Origin: MGOM01 sp035455265
Lineage (GTDB): Bacteria; Chloroflexota; Anaerolineae; Anaerolineales; E44-bin32
Assembly: GCA_035455265.1 (NCBI GenBank)
Contig: DATIFK010000093.1
Span: 1-11,815, forward strand
DNA length: 11,815 bases
Reading direction: 5' to 3'
Shown: piece by piece, positions 6,900 through 11,815 of the stretch
Layout of the letters: every line of letters starts with the position of its first letter
Position numbering within the stretch: position 1 is the first letter of the stretch
Position numbers and translations under genes: made by a program
The notes under the pieces: model-generated
Seen by the model: the letters and a program-made list of their open reading frames with translations, nothing else
Told to the model about the DNA's origin: nothing
The model's database searches: none

Positions 6900-6990
6900 G
6901 GCTTCGGTTTCTCGGTTTCGGATGCTACGTCGGGATTAAGTCGCGGAGACGACCTTCGCTGTCTTGGCCAGCGGGACGCTCTTATGCCTC

Positions 6991-7140
6991 TCAACGCACC
7001 GGCCAGAGGGCCGGCACGACGACCTCTATCAGGAGGAAGATGCACACCGCGCTGAGGAAGATCGGTACGAATATGAGCCAGGCCCCTGCCGGAAAGAAGT
7101 CCGGCCTCGGCCAGAGCTGATACCACTTCTTGCCTCTCAT
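6991..7140 (-). CDS. 49-residue single-pass membrane protein
   Basis: A short open frame fills the place of the gene in this cassette. It begins MRGKKWYQLWPRPDFFPAGA and then has one long hydrophobic stretch (about 18-46, WLIFVPIFLSAVCIFLLIEV and on), with a basic N-terminus that favours the inside. The ATG (7138-7140) is preceded by GAGAGAAG at a suitable distance. It ends at TGA. No other open frame on the coding strand fits the cassette better. The 91 bases between the stop and attC site 9 hold nothing I can support. The family is unknown. It could be a small regulator or stress membrane peptide, but that is only inference. Confidence 0.6.
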   Translation of the reverse strand: MRGKKWYQLWPRPDFFPAGAWLIFVPIFLSAVCIFLLIEVVVPALWPVR

Positions 7141-7228
7141 TGTCAACTTCTCTCTGCCAAGTCTACCACTCGTTGGACCAGTGACCCAAGGGGAACCGGG
7201 TGTGGGGCGACCCATTGGGGTAGAAGCC

Positions 7229-7398
7229 GCCTAACGGTCTCGAGATGAGCCCTGGACGAACACCAGGATCTTCGACCGCCTGGCCAGGTCTCAGAGCCTA
7301 TATTGTCCCGTCTTGCAGCAGCTGGCCGGGTCGGTCGCGAACACCATCCCGGTGTTCTGCCGGGAGCACCCAGAAAGGGCTCCATCGAGTTGTTAGGC
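7229..7398 (-). repeat. attC site 10 (170 bp)
   Basis: Both cores are consensus: gcctaac (7229-7235) and gttaggc (7392-7398). The terminal loop tctcagagcctatattgtcc belongs to a class otherwise seen only in site 15. The inner stem is slightly weakened (ctggccaggtc / agctggccggg). Confidence 0.94.
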
Positions 7399-7440
7399 GC
7401 CGTCCGGGGGCCAACGCATTTGGGTCTCCTCCCCAGTCTG

Positions 7441-8562
7441 TCAGGCTCCCAGGAGCCGCCCAAGCAGCTGCTGGATGCCCCAAACGGCGACCGGTAGCAA
7501 GAACGCCGCCACCAGCCCGCGTACTACTCCTGGCTCCCAGGGCCACGTGGAGATTCGGCGCAATGCGACCTGCTCCGTCTCGAGGCTGGCTATGGCCTTG
7601 TTGGGATCATTCATCCCACGGATGCGTTGGCCATTCAGTTGGCGGTGGAGATCTTCCGTGGCTGCCTCGAATCGGGAAGAGGCCTCCGCGAGTCGCCTGT
7701 TCTTCTCGGCCGCGAGCCGGCGATGGGCTCCGATCAAGGGTAAAGCGAAGGTCGCGCCGGCGATCGTTACAAAGAAGAGCGAGAGCGCGATCTCTACCGG
7801 CCCCGGGTAGCTGCCGCTTGATGTGGCGAACCAAGCATAGATGTAGAGCATGATTCCTATCGCTGTGAACGCGCCCGGGCGAGACAGGGCGTACAAGTGC
7901 TGGAGTTGGTAGATGCTGATGGCGGCATGCCGCGTGTAGATCCGGCTTACAAGGGCTAGCTGGTGAATACTATGGTAGGCCAGCGTACCGGAGAGAGCGT
8001 TGCCCAAGACCAGGAAGGCGAGCGACGAGAGAGTGGATAGCATGGTACCGGCCGTCCCGGTCAAGTAGCTCGGCGTCGTCCCGTTGGCCGTAAGGAGAAG
8101 ATGCACAACGATGGCGAAGGAGGCGCCTGCAAGCGCGGCGAGGAGAGTTGGTATAGGTGGAAGCGTGGTTAGTTGATAGGCGAGGTGCGCGTACGTGGAA
8201 TCACTTTGCGAGGACCGGCGTTCCTTGCTCCTGACAGTCGCGAGAAGGGGACGGAAGGATGCTAGGGCGGAGGCGGCGGATTTGTCGAGGTAGTGCATCA
8301 AGCCCAACAGGAAAGCGAAGCTGCTGGCTGTCCAAACATGCATAGGATTGAACGTGCCAGCGGGATAGGCTCCCTCTCCCCACTGTATTGCGGAGTCTGC
8401 GAGGCCTGCCGCGAGGCCGAGGATCAAATAGATGGCCCACGCGGGCACGGGCAGTCGGTCCACCCATGCCGTGAGGCGATCGAGCCAGCTGGGGGGATAC
8501 GGGGGGACGAATGGTTCGCTCGCGTCTAGTGCCCTTGGCCTTGTCTTTCGTTGCGCGGTCAT
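7441..8562 (-). CDS. Polytopic membrane protein, about seven segments, unknown function
   Basis: The largest gene in the array, 373 residues. Hydrophobic segments are visible at about 41-60, 75-91, 138-158, 172-195, 230-247, 255-279 and 346-368. A Lys/Arg/Glu-rich, probably coiled-coil cytoplasmic part lies between the sixth and seventh (about 280-335). The ending ISTWPWEPGVVRGLVAAFLL (337-356), followed by a final membrane helix, is a motif I recall from uncharacterised membrane proteins of environmental bacteria, but I cannot give a name. No transporter or enzyme motif was found. The ATG (8560-8562) has GGGAG seven bases upstream. The leader is 30 bases. The gene ends at TGA and looks complete. 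Confidence 0.85.
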   Translation of the reverse strand: MTAQRKTRPRALDASEPFVPPYPPSWLDRLTAWVDRLPVPAWAIYLILGLAAGLADSAIQWGEGAYPAGTFNPMHVWTASSFAFLLGLMHYLDKSAASALASFRPLLATVRSKERRSSQSDSTYAHLAYQLTTLPPIPTLLAALAGASFAIVVHLLLTANGTTPSYLTGTAGTMLSTLSSLAFLVLGNALSGTLAYHSIHQLALVSRIYTRHAAISIYQLQHLYALSRPGAFTAIGIMLYIYAWFATSSGSYPGPVEIALSLFFVTIAGATFALPLIGAHRRLAAEKNRRLAEASSRFEAATEDLHRQLNGQRIRGMNDPNKAIASLETEQVALRRISTWPWEPGVVRGLVAAFLLPVAVWGIQQLLGRLLGA

Positions 8563-8592
8563 GAGCCATCTCCCGGTCAGGAGGTGTTCGGC

Positions 8593-8763
8593 GCCTACCG
8601 GCCTCGAGATGAGCCCTGGACGAACACCAGGATCTTCGACCGCCCGGCCAGCGCTTGGAACCTATCTTAGACCCGTTTTGCCGCAGCTGGCCGGGTCGGT
8701 CGCGAACACCGTCCCGGTGTTCTGCCGGGAGCACCCAGAAGGGGCTCCATCGAGTTGTTAGGC
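8593..8763 (-). repeat. attC site 11 (171 bp)
   Basis: R'' is intact (gttaggc, 8757-8763). R' is gcctacc (8593-8599), the same GGTAGGC variant on the minus strand as in site 1. The inner stem is a nearly perfect cccggccagc/gctggccggg and the right hairpin gaacaccgtcccggtgttc is perfect. The loop is of the cttggaacctatcttagacc class. Confidence 0.93.
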
Positions 8764-8790
8764 GGCGCAGACTCGCAGAATCGGCCAGCT

Positions 8791-9192
8791 TCACGCGGCT
8801 TTCGACCTTAGGGCCATGACGGCCGAGGCGAGCGCCGGAATGCCTACGATCAGGTTGGACCAGATCAAGACCTCGCCCAATGGCCAAGCGGTTTGGCAGG
8901 GCGAGGGGCAGAAGGACGCGAGGGTAGCGATGCCGAACACTACGAGGAGGAAGGCGAAAGCAAAGAGTGCATAGAGCGCCGTCCGATTGTTGTGGGACGC
9001 CGCGAGAAGCGCCCAGATCCATGCTGCAAAGAAGGCGAGATTCAACAGGGTGGCCAGAGAAAGGCCGGACACCAGGAGTCCGATCTCCTGGTAGACGAAG
9101 CGGAAATCGAGGAAGGTCCGGCCGAGGAAGGAAAGCAGAGCGGCCAAAGACCAGATGATCGCAGCCCTCCAAGCCCGTGGCAAGTTGACCAT
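8791..9192 (-). CDS. Four-segment membrane protein, unknown family
   Basis: A 133-residue hydrophobic protein with likely membrane segments at about 9-24, 37-65, 71-93 and 107-127. A short loop between the last two holds two cysteines (CPSPC, 95-99) that could form a disulfide or bind a metal if exposed outside. The N-terminus is basic (PRAWR). The ATG (9190-9192) follows a perfect AAGGAGGT ribosome binding site, the strongest in this part of the array. The leader to attC site 12 is about 52 bases. No family could be named. Confidence 0.85.
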   Translation of the reverse strand: MVNLPRAWRAAIIWSLAALLSFLGRTFLDFRFVYQEIGLLVSGLSLATLLNLAFFAAWIWALLAASHNNRTALYALFAFAFLLVVFGIATLASFCPSPCQTAWPLGEVLIWSNLIVGIPALASAVMALRSKAA

Positions 9193-9244
9193 CCGTACCT
9201 CCTTCGAGGCAATCGCCGGCGAGCGACGACCGGTTGCCTGCGCC

Positions 9245-9390
9245 GCCTAACGGCCTGGAGGATGAGGCGCCCGGCCAGCTCTTGGATCCTATCTTAGACC
9301 CGATTCGCCGCAGCTGGCCGGGTCGGTCGCGAACACCGTCCCAGTGTTCCGCCGGGAGCACCCAGAGGGGGCTCCATCGAGTTGTTAGGG
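9245..9390 (-). repeat. attC site 12 (146 bp, left module deleted)
   Basis: R' is consensus gcctaac (9245-9251). R'' is gttaggg (9384-9390), giving CCCTAAC on the minus strand. The left arm jumps from gatgagg directly to cgcccggcc, missing the roughly 25-base ctggacgaacaccaggatct block, while the right arm is full length. The inner stem is perfect. Confidence 0.9.
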
Positions 9391-9912
9391 CGCCCTGAAT
9401 CCTAGGGAGTCCTTTAGAGCCTGCCGAATTGGGGGGCCCAGAGCGCGGCCCCATCGAAAGCGTTCAGGACCGGCCCACGGCTCCTCCTGAAGCTGGTGGA
9501 ACCAGGCGACCGGAGCAGGGGCCGCTTGGTCCCATTGGACCGCCTTGGCATACACAACGTAGAAGTCCCAGGCGATCTTGTCGGCTCCGCCTAGGCTGTG
9601 GGCGACAGCTGCGCCTACTGCGCGCGAAGGATCATAGAAATGGTAGGCAGCCGGGAAACCAGCGAAACGGGAGGACGCCCTGGCGGCAGCTTCAGTGCTG
9701 TCGCCTTCGAGCATGTTGATCCAAGAGAAGATGAGGAAGACGGCTCCTTCTTGGACGAGCTTCCTAGCCGCTTGGAAGGCCACACGGGCCCCGGTCAAGC
9801 AGGGGGGTCAAGTGGGCGAGACGATAAGAAGGAGCCGCGGGGCACTTGCGTGCGCGTTGAACACGGAACGGAAGGGGTCGATAGTCTCGTAAAGCGATGT
9901 GATCGAGGGCAT
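9385..9912 (-). CDS. Thioredoxin-fold protein with in-frame TGA: candidate selenoprotein (UxxC)
   Basis: Read from the ATG at 9910-9912, the frame runs 175 codons to a TAA inside the R'' core of attC site 12, interrupted only by TGA at 9808-9810 (codon 35). The residues around it are PRLLLIVSPT-U-PPCLTGARVAF: a beta strand, a CxxC-like motif with TGA at the first position and Cys38 at the second, then a helix. This is the thioredoxin-like active-site layout, and the next strand (VFLIFSWINMLEGD) and later KIAWDFYVVY strand fit a redoxin family. A hairpin downstream of TGA resembles a bacterial SECIS. I infer selenocysteine at residue 35, making a thiol/selenol oxidoreductase. The alternative is a Cys-to-stop mutation. 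A call from the TTG at 9798 would lose the active site. The leader is only 11 bases, with no clear ribosome binding site. Confidence 0.75.
9769..9810 (-). promoter_or_regulatory. Candidate bacterial SECIS element after TGA
   Basis: Starting seven bases after the TGA, the minus strand can fold as GCTTG, internal loop ACC, GGGGCC, apical loop CGTGT, GGCCTT, bulge C, CAAGC. The lower stem has five Watson-Crick pairs; the upper stem has four plus two G-T pairs. The apical loop starts about 24 bases from the T of TGA and has a G at its second position. Both features match the bacterial SECIS model as I remember it (loop 16-37 bases from TGA, G in the first two loop positions). Competing CCCC/GGGG pairing is possible. 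Confidence 0.6.
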
Positions 9913-9923
9913 CTTCTAGGGCT

Positions 9924-10041
9924 GCCTAACGGCCTCGAGATGAGCCGCCCGGCCAGCGCTTGGAACCCATCTTAGACCCGATCCGCTGCAGCTGTCCGGG
10001 TCGGTCGCGAAGCACCCAGAAGGGGCTCCATCGAGTTGTGC
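9924..10041 (-). repeat. attC site 13 (about 118 bp, shortened, R'' damaged)
   Basis: R' is consensus gcctaac (9924-9930). The left module is deleted as in site 12, and the right arm also lacks its accgtcccggtgttc hairpin (tcggtcgcgaagcacccag). The R'' end reads gagttgtgcgg where gagttgttaggcgg is expected, so the core has lost bases and the GTT of the repeat is disrupted. The loop is of the cttggaacccatcttagacc class. Confidence 0.85.
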
Positions 10042-10078
10042 GGCCGCTCGAGCGGCCTCGGGCTGAAGACACAGGGCT
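10042..10078. other. 37-bp interval without a gene between two attC sites
   Basis: Too short to encode a protein. It begins with a perfect 16-base palindrome, ggccgctcgagcggcc (10042-10057). Part of the interval, gcggcctcgggctgaag, resembles the outer left arm of an attC site, so this may be a remnant of a decayed site rather than a genuine empty cassette. Confidence 0.6.
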
Positions 10079-10208
10079 GCCTTACGGCCTCGAGCTAAGC
10101 TGCCCGGCGGAAGCGGGCAACCCCTCATCACTCTACGTCATGCCGGCAGGCCGAGCAAGCATCCCCGAAGGCCTAGCCCGCCGGGTCAGCTTCAGCGAGT
10201 TGTTGGGC
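10079..10208 (-). repeat. attC site 14, divergent type (130 bp)
   Basis: It has the expected layout but a different interior from the other sites. R' is degenerate, gccttac (10079-10085). R'' is gttgggc (10202-10208), a good consensus core. The arms ctcgagctaagctgcccggcgg and ccgccgggtcagcttcagcgag pair well, with an unpaired t after the ggg, the kind of extrahelical base that attC sites use. The loop holds a second possible stem (gccggcaggcc region). It probably came from a different site lineage. Confidence 0.75.
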
Positions 10209-10238
10209 GGCGGCGCCGACTGGCGTTCCTCTAATCGG

Positions 10239-11048
10239 TCATCCTATTGTCCAGACGCCATCTTTCGACCCGGCCGCAAGGGTGCTGAAACGACGCCAGT
10301 CAAGTGCGATGACTGCGATGGCCGCCACACTTGCAATCCCCGCGAGGAGGGAAAACAGAGCCGGGAGGCCGATAGTGCCCGTGACGTTCAACATGAGGTT
10401 GAAGGAGAAGTGATACAGGAACACAGGGATCAGACTCCCGCCAGTATGGTTGAATGTCCATGTCACAAGGACTGTCAACGCGAGGGATGCCACGATGAAC
10501 GGGAGTATCGGAAGCTCTTGCTGGGGAAACCCAGAAAGGAGAAGGGCAGGAAGGTGATAGAGCCCCCACAGCAGACCGAGAACCAGACTCGAGATCAACG
10601 GGGTCCAGCGGGATTGAAGACGAGGTAGGGCAGTACCGCGCCAGCCCAACTCCTCCCCCAGGGCACCTGTGAACACAGTGATTAGAACGATTGGCAATAG
10701 CTGACTTGCTGGAGCGAATTCAGGCACTGTATTGCCGAGCAGCGTGTACAGGCCGATTGCGAGAAAGGTCAAAGCTACCGGCAGGAGCAATGCAATGGCG
10801 AGCCATCTGAGACCAATGCGCCACAGTACAACCTTGTCGAACAACTCGCGCAGGGCTGGGCGGCCGCGCGCCACGCCTGTGACGAGTAGCCCAATCGCAT
10901 TGGGCAGCCAGGAGCCAATCAACAGCGCGATCATCGCGGGCACGAACGATGGAAGAATGAGAACAAGAAGCCACTCAATCCCGAAAACCAAGACAAAGTA
11001 GGCGACCAGGGGAGAGACTCGAATCCATTTGGCCAGCCGCACGGTCAT
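10239..11048 (-). CDS. CPBP-family intramembrane metalloprotease (Abi/CAAX-protease-like)
   Basis: A 269-residue integral membrane protein with about eight hydrophobic segments. The three catalytic motifs of the CPBP family are all present: EELGWRG (132-138; Glu132, Glu133 and Arg137), WGLYHLP (161-167; His165) and YHFSFN (212-217; His213 and Asn217). The family (also called Abi or type II CAAX prenyl endopeptidases) cleaves membrane-embedded or prenylated substrates. Bacterial members are often linked to bacteriocin self-immunity or stress, but the substrate here is unknown. The ATG (11046-11048) has AGGAG seven bases upstream. The gene ends at TGA with 30 bases before attC site 14. All catalytic residues are present, so it should be active. 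Confidence 0.93.
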   Translation of the reverse strand: MTVRLAKWIRVSPLVAYFVLVFGIEWLLVLILPSFVPAMIALLIGSWLPNAIGLLVTGVARGRPALRELFDKVVLWRIGLRWLAIALLLPVALTFLAIGLYTLLGNTVPEFAPASQLLPIVLITVFTGALGEELGWRGTALPRLQSRWTPLISSLVLGLLWGLYHLPALLLSGFPQQELPILPFIVASLALTVLVTWTFNHTGGSLIPVFLYHFSFNLMLNVTGTIGLPALFSLLAGIASVAAIAVIALDWRRFSTLAAGSKDGVWTIG

Positions 11049-11088
11049 GACTGCACTCCTGGAAGCAGAGTCTTGTGTGATACTAGCG

Positions 11089-11214
11089 GCCTAACGGCCT
11101 CGAGATGAGCCCTGGACGAACACCAGGATCTTCGACCGCCCGGCCGGGTCTCAGAGCCGATATTAGCCCCGTTTTGCAGCAGCTGGCCGGGATGGCTCCA
11201 TCGAGTTGTTAGGA
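11089..11214 (-). repeat. attC site 15 (126 bp, right module deleted)
   Basis: R' is consensus gcctaac (11089-11095). R'' is gttagga (11208-11214), giving TCCTAAC on the minus strand with a non-purine first base. The left module is present, but the right arm runs from agctggccggg straight to atggctcc, missing about 45 bases. The loop tctcagagccgatattagcc is the class shared with site 10. Confidence 0.9.
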
Positions 11215-11247
11215 AGCCCGAAGACAGGTCGCGTCTTCCAGAGCAGA

Positions 11248-11580
11248 CTAGGTAGAAGTGCCGGGAGGCCTGTAGGGCAGCCCTTGTGCCTTTTCCAGCA
11301 TTACGATCGCCTCCTCCACCGTAAGGAGAACAGTGGTCTGGGCGGAGCTGAGCGAACCGCCTGAGGAGATCCCGACGGAGAAGGCGCCGGCGGACAGGTT
11401 GTCAGGAGCTTCAATGAGAACAAATCCGTCGTGGTCGCCGAAGGCGTACCAGAAGCCATGTAGCTTGCCGCCAAGGCTTTCGACGACCGCCCGGGCGACA
11501 GCGCGGCGATCCTCCGGTTTTCTGATCAGGCGGGCCCAAGCTTCCGGCGTGTAGCTGAAGCGCATGAGATAGAGCGGCAT
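11248..11580 (-). CDS. GYD-domain protein
   Basis: A 110-residue soluble protein. It starts MPLYLMRFSYTPEAWARLIR, has GGKLHGFWYAFGDHDGFVLIEAPDN in the middle (about residues 37-61) and ends with the TTVLLTVEEAIVMLEKA region. The FGDHDGFVLIEAPD segment is the GYD-domain hallmark (usually LGxYDxVxIxEAPD). The domain is a ferredoxin-like dimeric alpha-beta barrel of unknown biochemical role. The length is typical. The ATG (11578-11580) follows GGGAGGTT. The leader is about 61 bases. The TAG stop lies 33 bases from attC site 15. Confidence 0.94.
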   Translation of the reverse strand: MPLYLMRFSYTPEAWARLIRKPEDRRAVARAVVESLGGKLHGFWYAFGDHDGFVLIEAPDNLSAGAFSVGISSGGSLSSAQTTVLLTVEEAIVMLEKAQGLPYRPPGTST

Positions 11581-11641
11581 CGGAACCTCCCTCTGTGATG
11601 GCGCGACACGGAGAAGTGTACTCGACCTGATGGTTCGGGCT

Positions 11642-11740
11642 GCCTAACGGCCTCGAGATGAGCCGCGCGGCCAGCTCAAGCATACTCCTAGATGAGCCAA
11701 TGTCGCAGCTGGCCGGGTCGGCTCCATCGAGTTGTTAGGC
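11642..11740 (-). repeat. attC site 16 (99 bp, both modules deleted)
   Basis: Both cores are consensus: gcctaac (11642-11648) and gttaggc (11734-11740). The site keeps the outer arms (ctcgagatgagc / gctccatcgag), the inner stem (cggccagct / agctggccg) and a ctcaagcatactcctagatg loop, but lacks both lateral modules. It is a minimal, well-paired version of the common site and the closest to the presumed integrase. Confidence 0.93.
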
Positions 11741-11762
11741 CGCCTGGAGGGCGGGGGTAGGC

Positions 11763-11815
11763 TCAGTAGTGCTTGTCGATGCCACCAAACCCGATCCGCT
11801 TGTTCAGTTCGGTGA
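11763..11815 (-). CDS. Partial cassette gene, unknown (C-terminus only)
   Basis: The end of a gene entering from the right edge. The last residues read TELNKRIGFGGIDKHY followed by TGA (11763-11765). A 22-base spacer separates the stop from the R'' core of attC site 16, as in other cassettes here. The family cannot be named from 16 residues. Confidence 0.6.
   Translation of the reverse strand, partial: TELNKRIGFGGIDKHY

Larger units (their letters stand above)
1..11815 (-). mobile_element. Integron gene-cassette array (no integrase in window)
   Basis: The whole window alternates short minus-strand genes with related attC sites, 16 in all. All cassettes point the same way. Orientation follows from two things seen in the sequence: stop codons sit at or near the core reading GCCTAAC on the minus strand, and that end continues AACTCGATGGAGCC, close to the usual start of attC sites. 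The integrase and attI should therefore be to the right of 11815. Site homogeneity and the absence of resistance genes suggest a chromosomal integron. No toxin-antitoxin pair was recognised, though such pairs often occur in large arrays. Confidence 0.93.

Noticed and set aside
7245..7853. Long plus-strand open frame of 202 codons
   Set aside because: It lies antisense to attC site 10 and the seven-segment membrane protein gene, and its product is low-complexity Arg/Ser/Pro-rich, typical of an antisense frame in GC-rich DNA.
8201..9454. 417-codon minus-strand open frame
   Set aside because: It crosses two attC sites and overlaps two well-supported membrane-protein genes in another frame.
9385..9798. 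Gene starting at TTG 9798 as a complete short protein
   Set aside because: There is no ribosome binding site, and it begins inside a thioredoxin-like active-site helix. The frame continues upstream through TGA to an ATG with matching fold elements.
10040..10052. Adjacent NotI and XhoI recognition sequences (gcggccgctcgag), as in a cloning polylinker
   Set aside because: The bases continue seamlessly into attC-like sequence on both sides, and ctcgag occurs naturally in the outer arm of nearly every site here, so vector contamination is not needed to explain it.
1..11815. CRISPR array, because of the regular spacing of similar repeats
   Set aside because: The repeats are about 100-230 bp, imperfectly palindromic, end in attC core sequences and alternate with whole genes.

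Overview
This window is an integron gene-cassette array. Sixteen attC-like recombination sites separate 17 coding regions, the outermost two cut by the window edges. Every gene reads on the minus strand. Each site reads on the minus strand as GCCTAACAACTCGATGGAGCC-like (R'' and L'') through to GGCCGTTAGGC-like (L' and R'). The stop codon of each gene lies at or just before R'', which fixes the cassette orientation. The integrase gene and attI are not in the window; by this orientation they should lie beyond the right-hand edge. The sites share one conserved fold and most are about 170 bp, unusually long, as expected of a chromosomal (sedentary) integron rather than a resistance integron with mixed sites.

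The organism is an uncultured or environmental bacterium with GC-rich DNA. The Thr/Pro-repeat linker in the DUF4349 lipoprotein and several membrane-protein types suggest Chloroflexota (Anaerolineae-like), but this is only an inference. No rRNA, tRNA, phage, IS element or CRISPR was seen.

Layout from left to right, opposite to the reading direction: partial unknown gene (1-60); DUF4349 lipoprotein; DUF1801 protein; ABM-like small protein; second DUF1801 protein; SpoIIM-like membrane protein; cupin; DUF4760-like membrane protein; PhnB-type VOC protein; SnoaL-like protein; 49-residue membrane protein; seven-segment membrane protein; four-segment membrane protein; thioredoxin-fold protein with an in-frame TGA; CPBP protease; GYD-domain protein; partial unknown gene at the right edge. 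The genes do not form a pathway. Most have their own ribosome binding site and a short leader after the upstream attC, as independent cassettes do.

The main discovery candidate is the gene at 9385-9912. A normal gene call would start at a TTG (9798) and miss the active site. Reading upstream in the same frame gives a 175-residue thioredoxin-like protein in which a TGA codon (9808-9810) falls exactly on the first position of a CxxC motif (SPT-U-PPC). A hairpin resembling a bacterial SECIS element follows it directly. This looks like a selenoprotein carried on an integron cassette. Secondary findings concern the attC sites: a shared 63-bp hairpin insertion in two of them, modular shortening towards the presumed integrase side, a site collapsed to 19 bp, a site lacking one end, and a nearly empty cassette between two degenerate sites.
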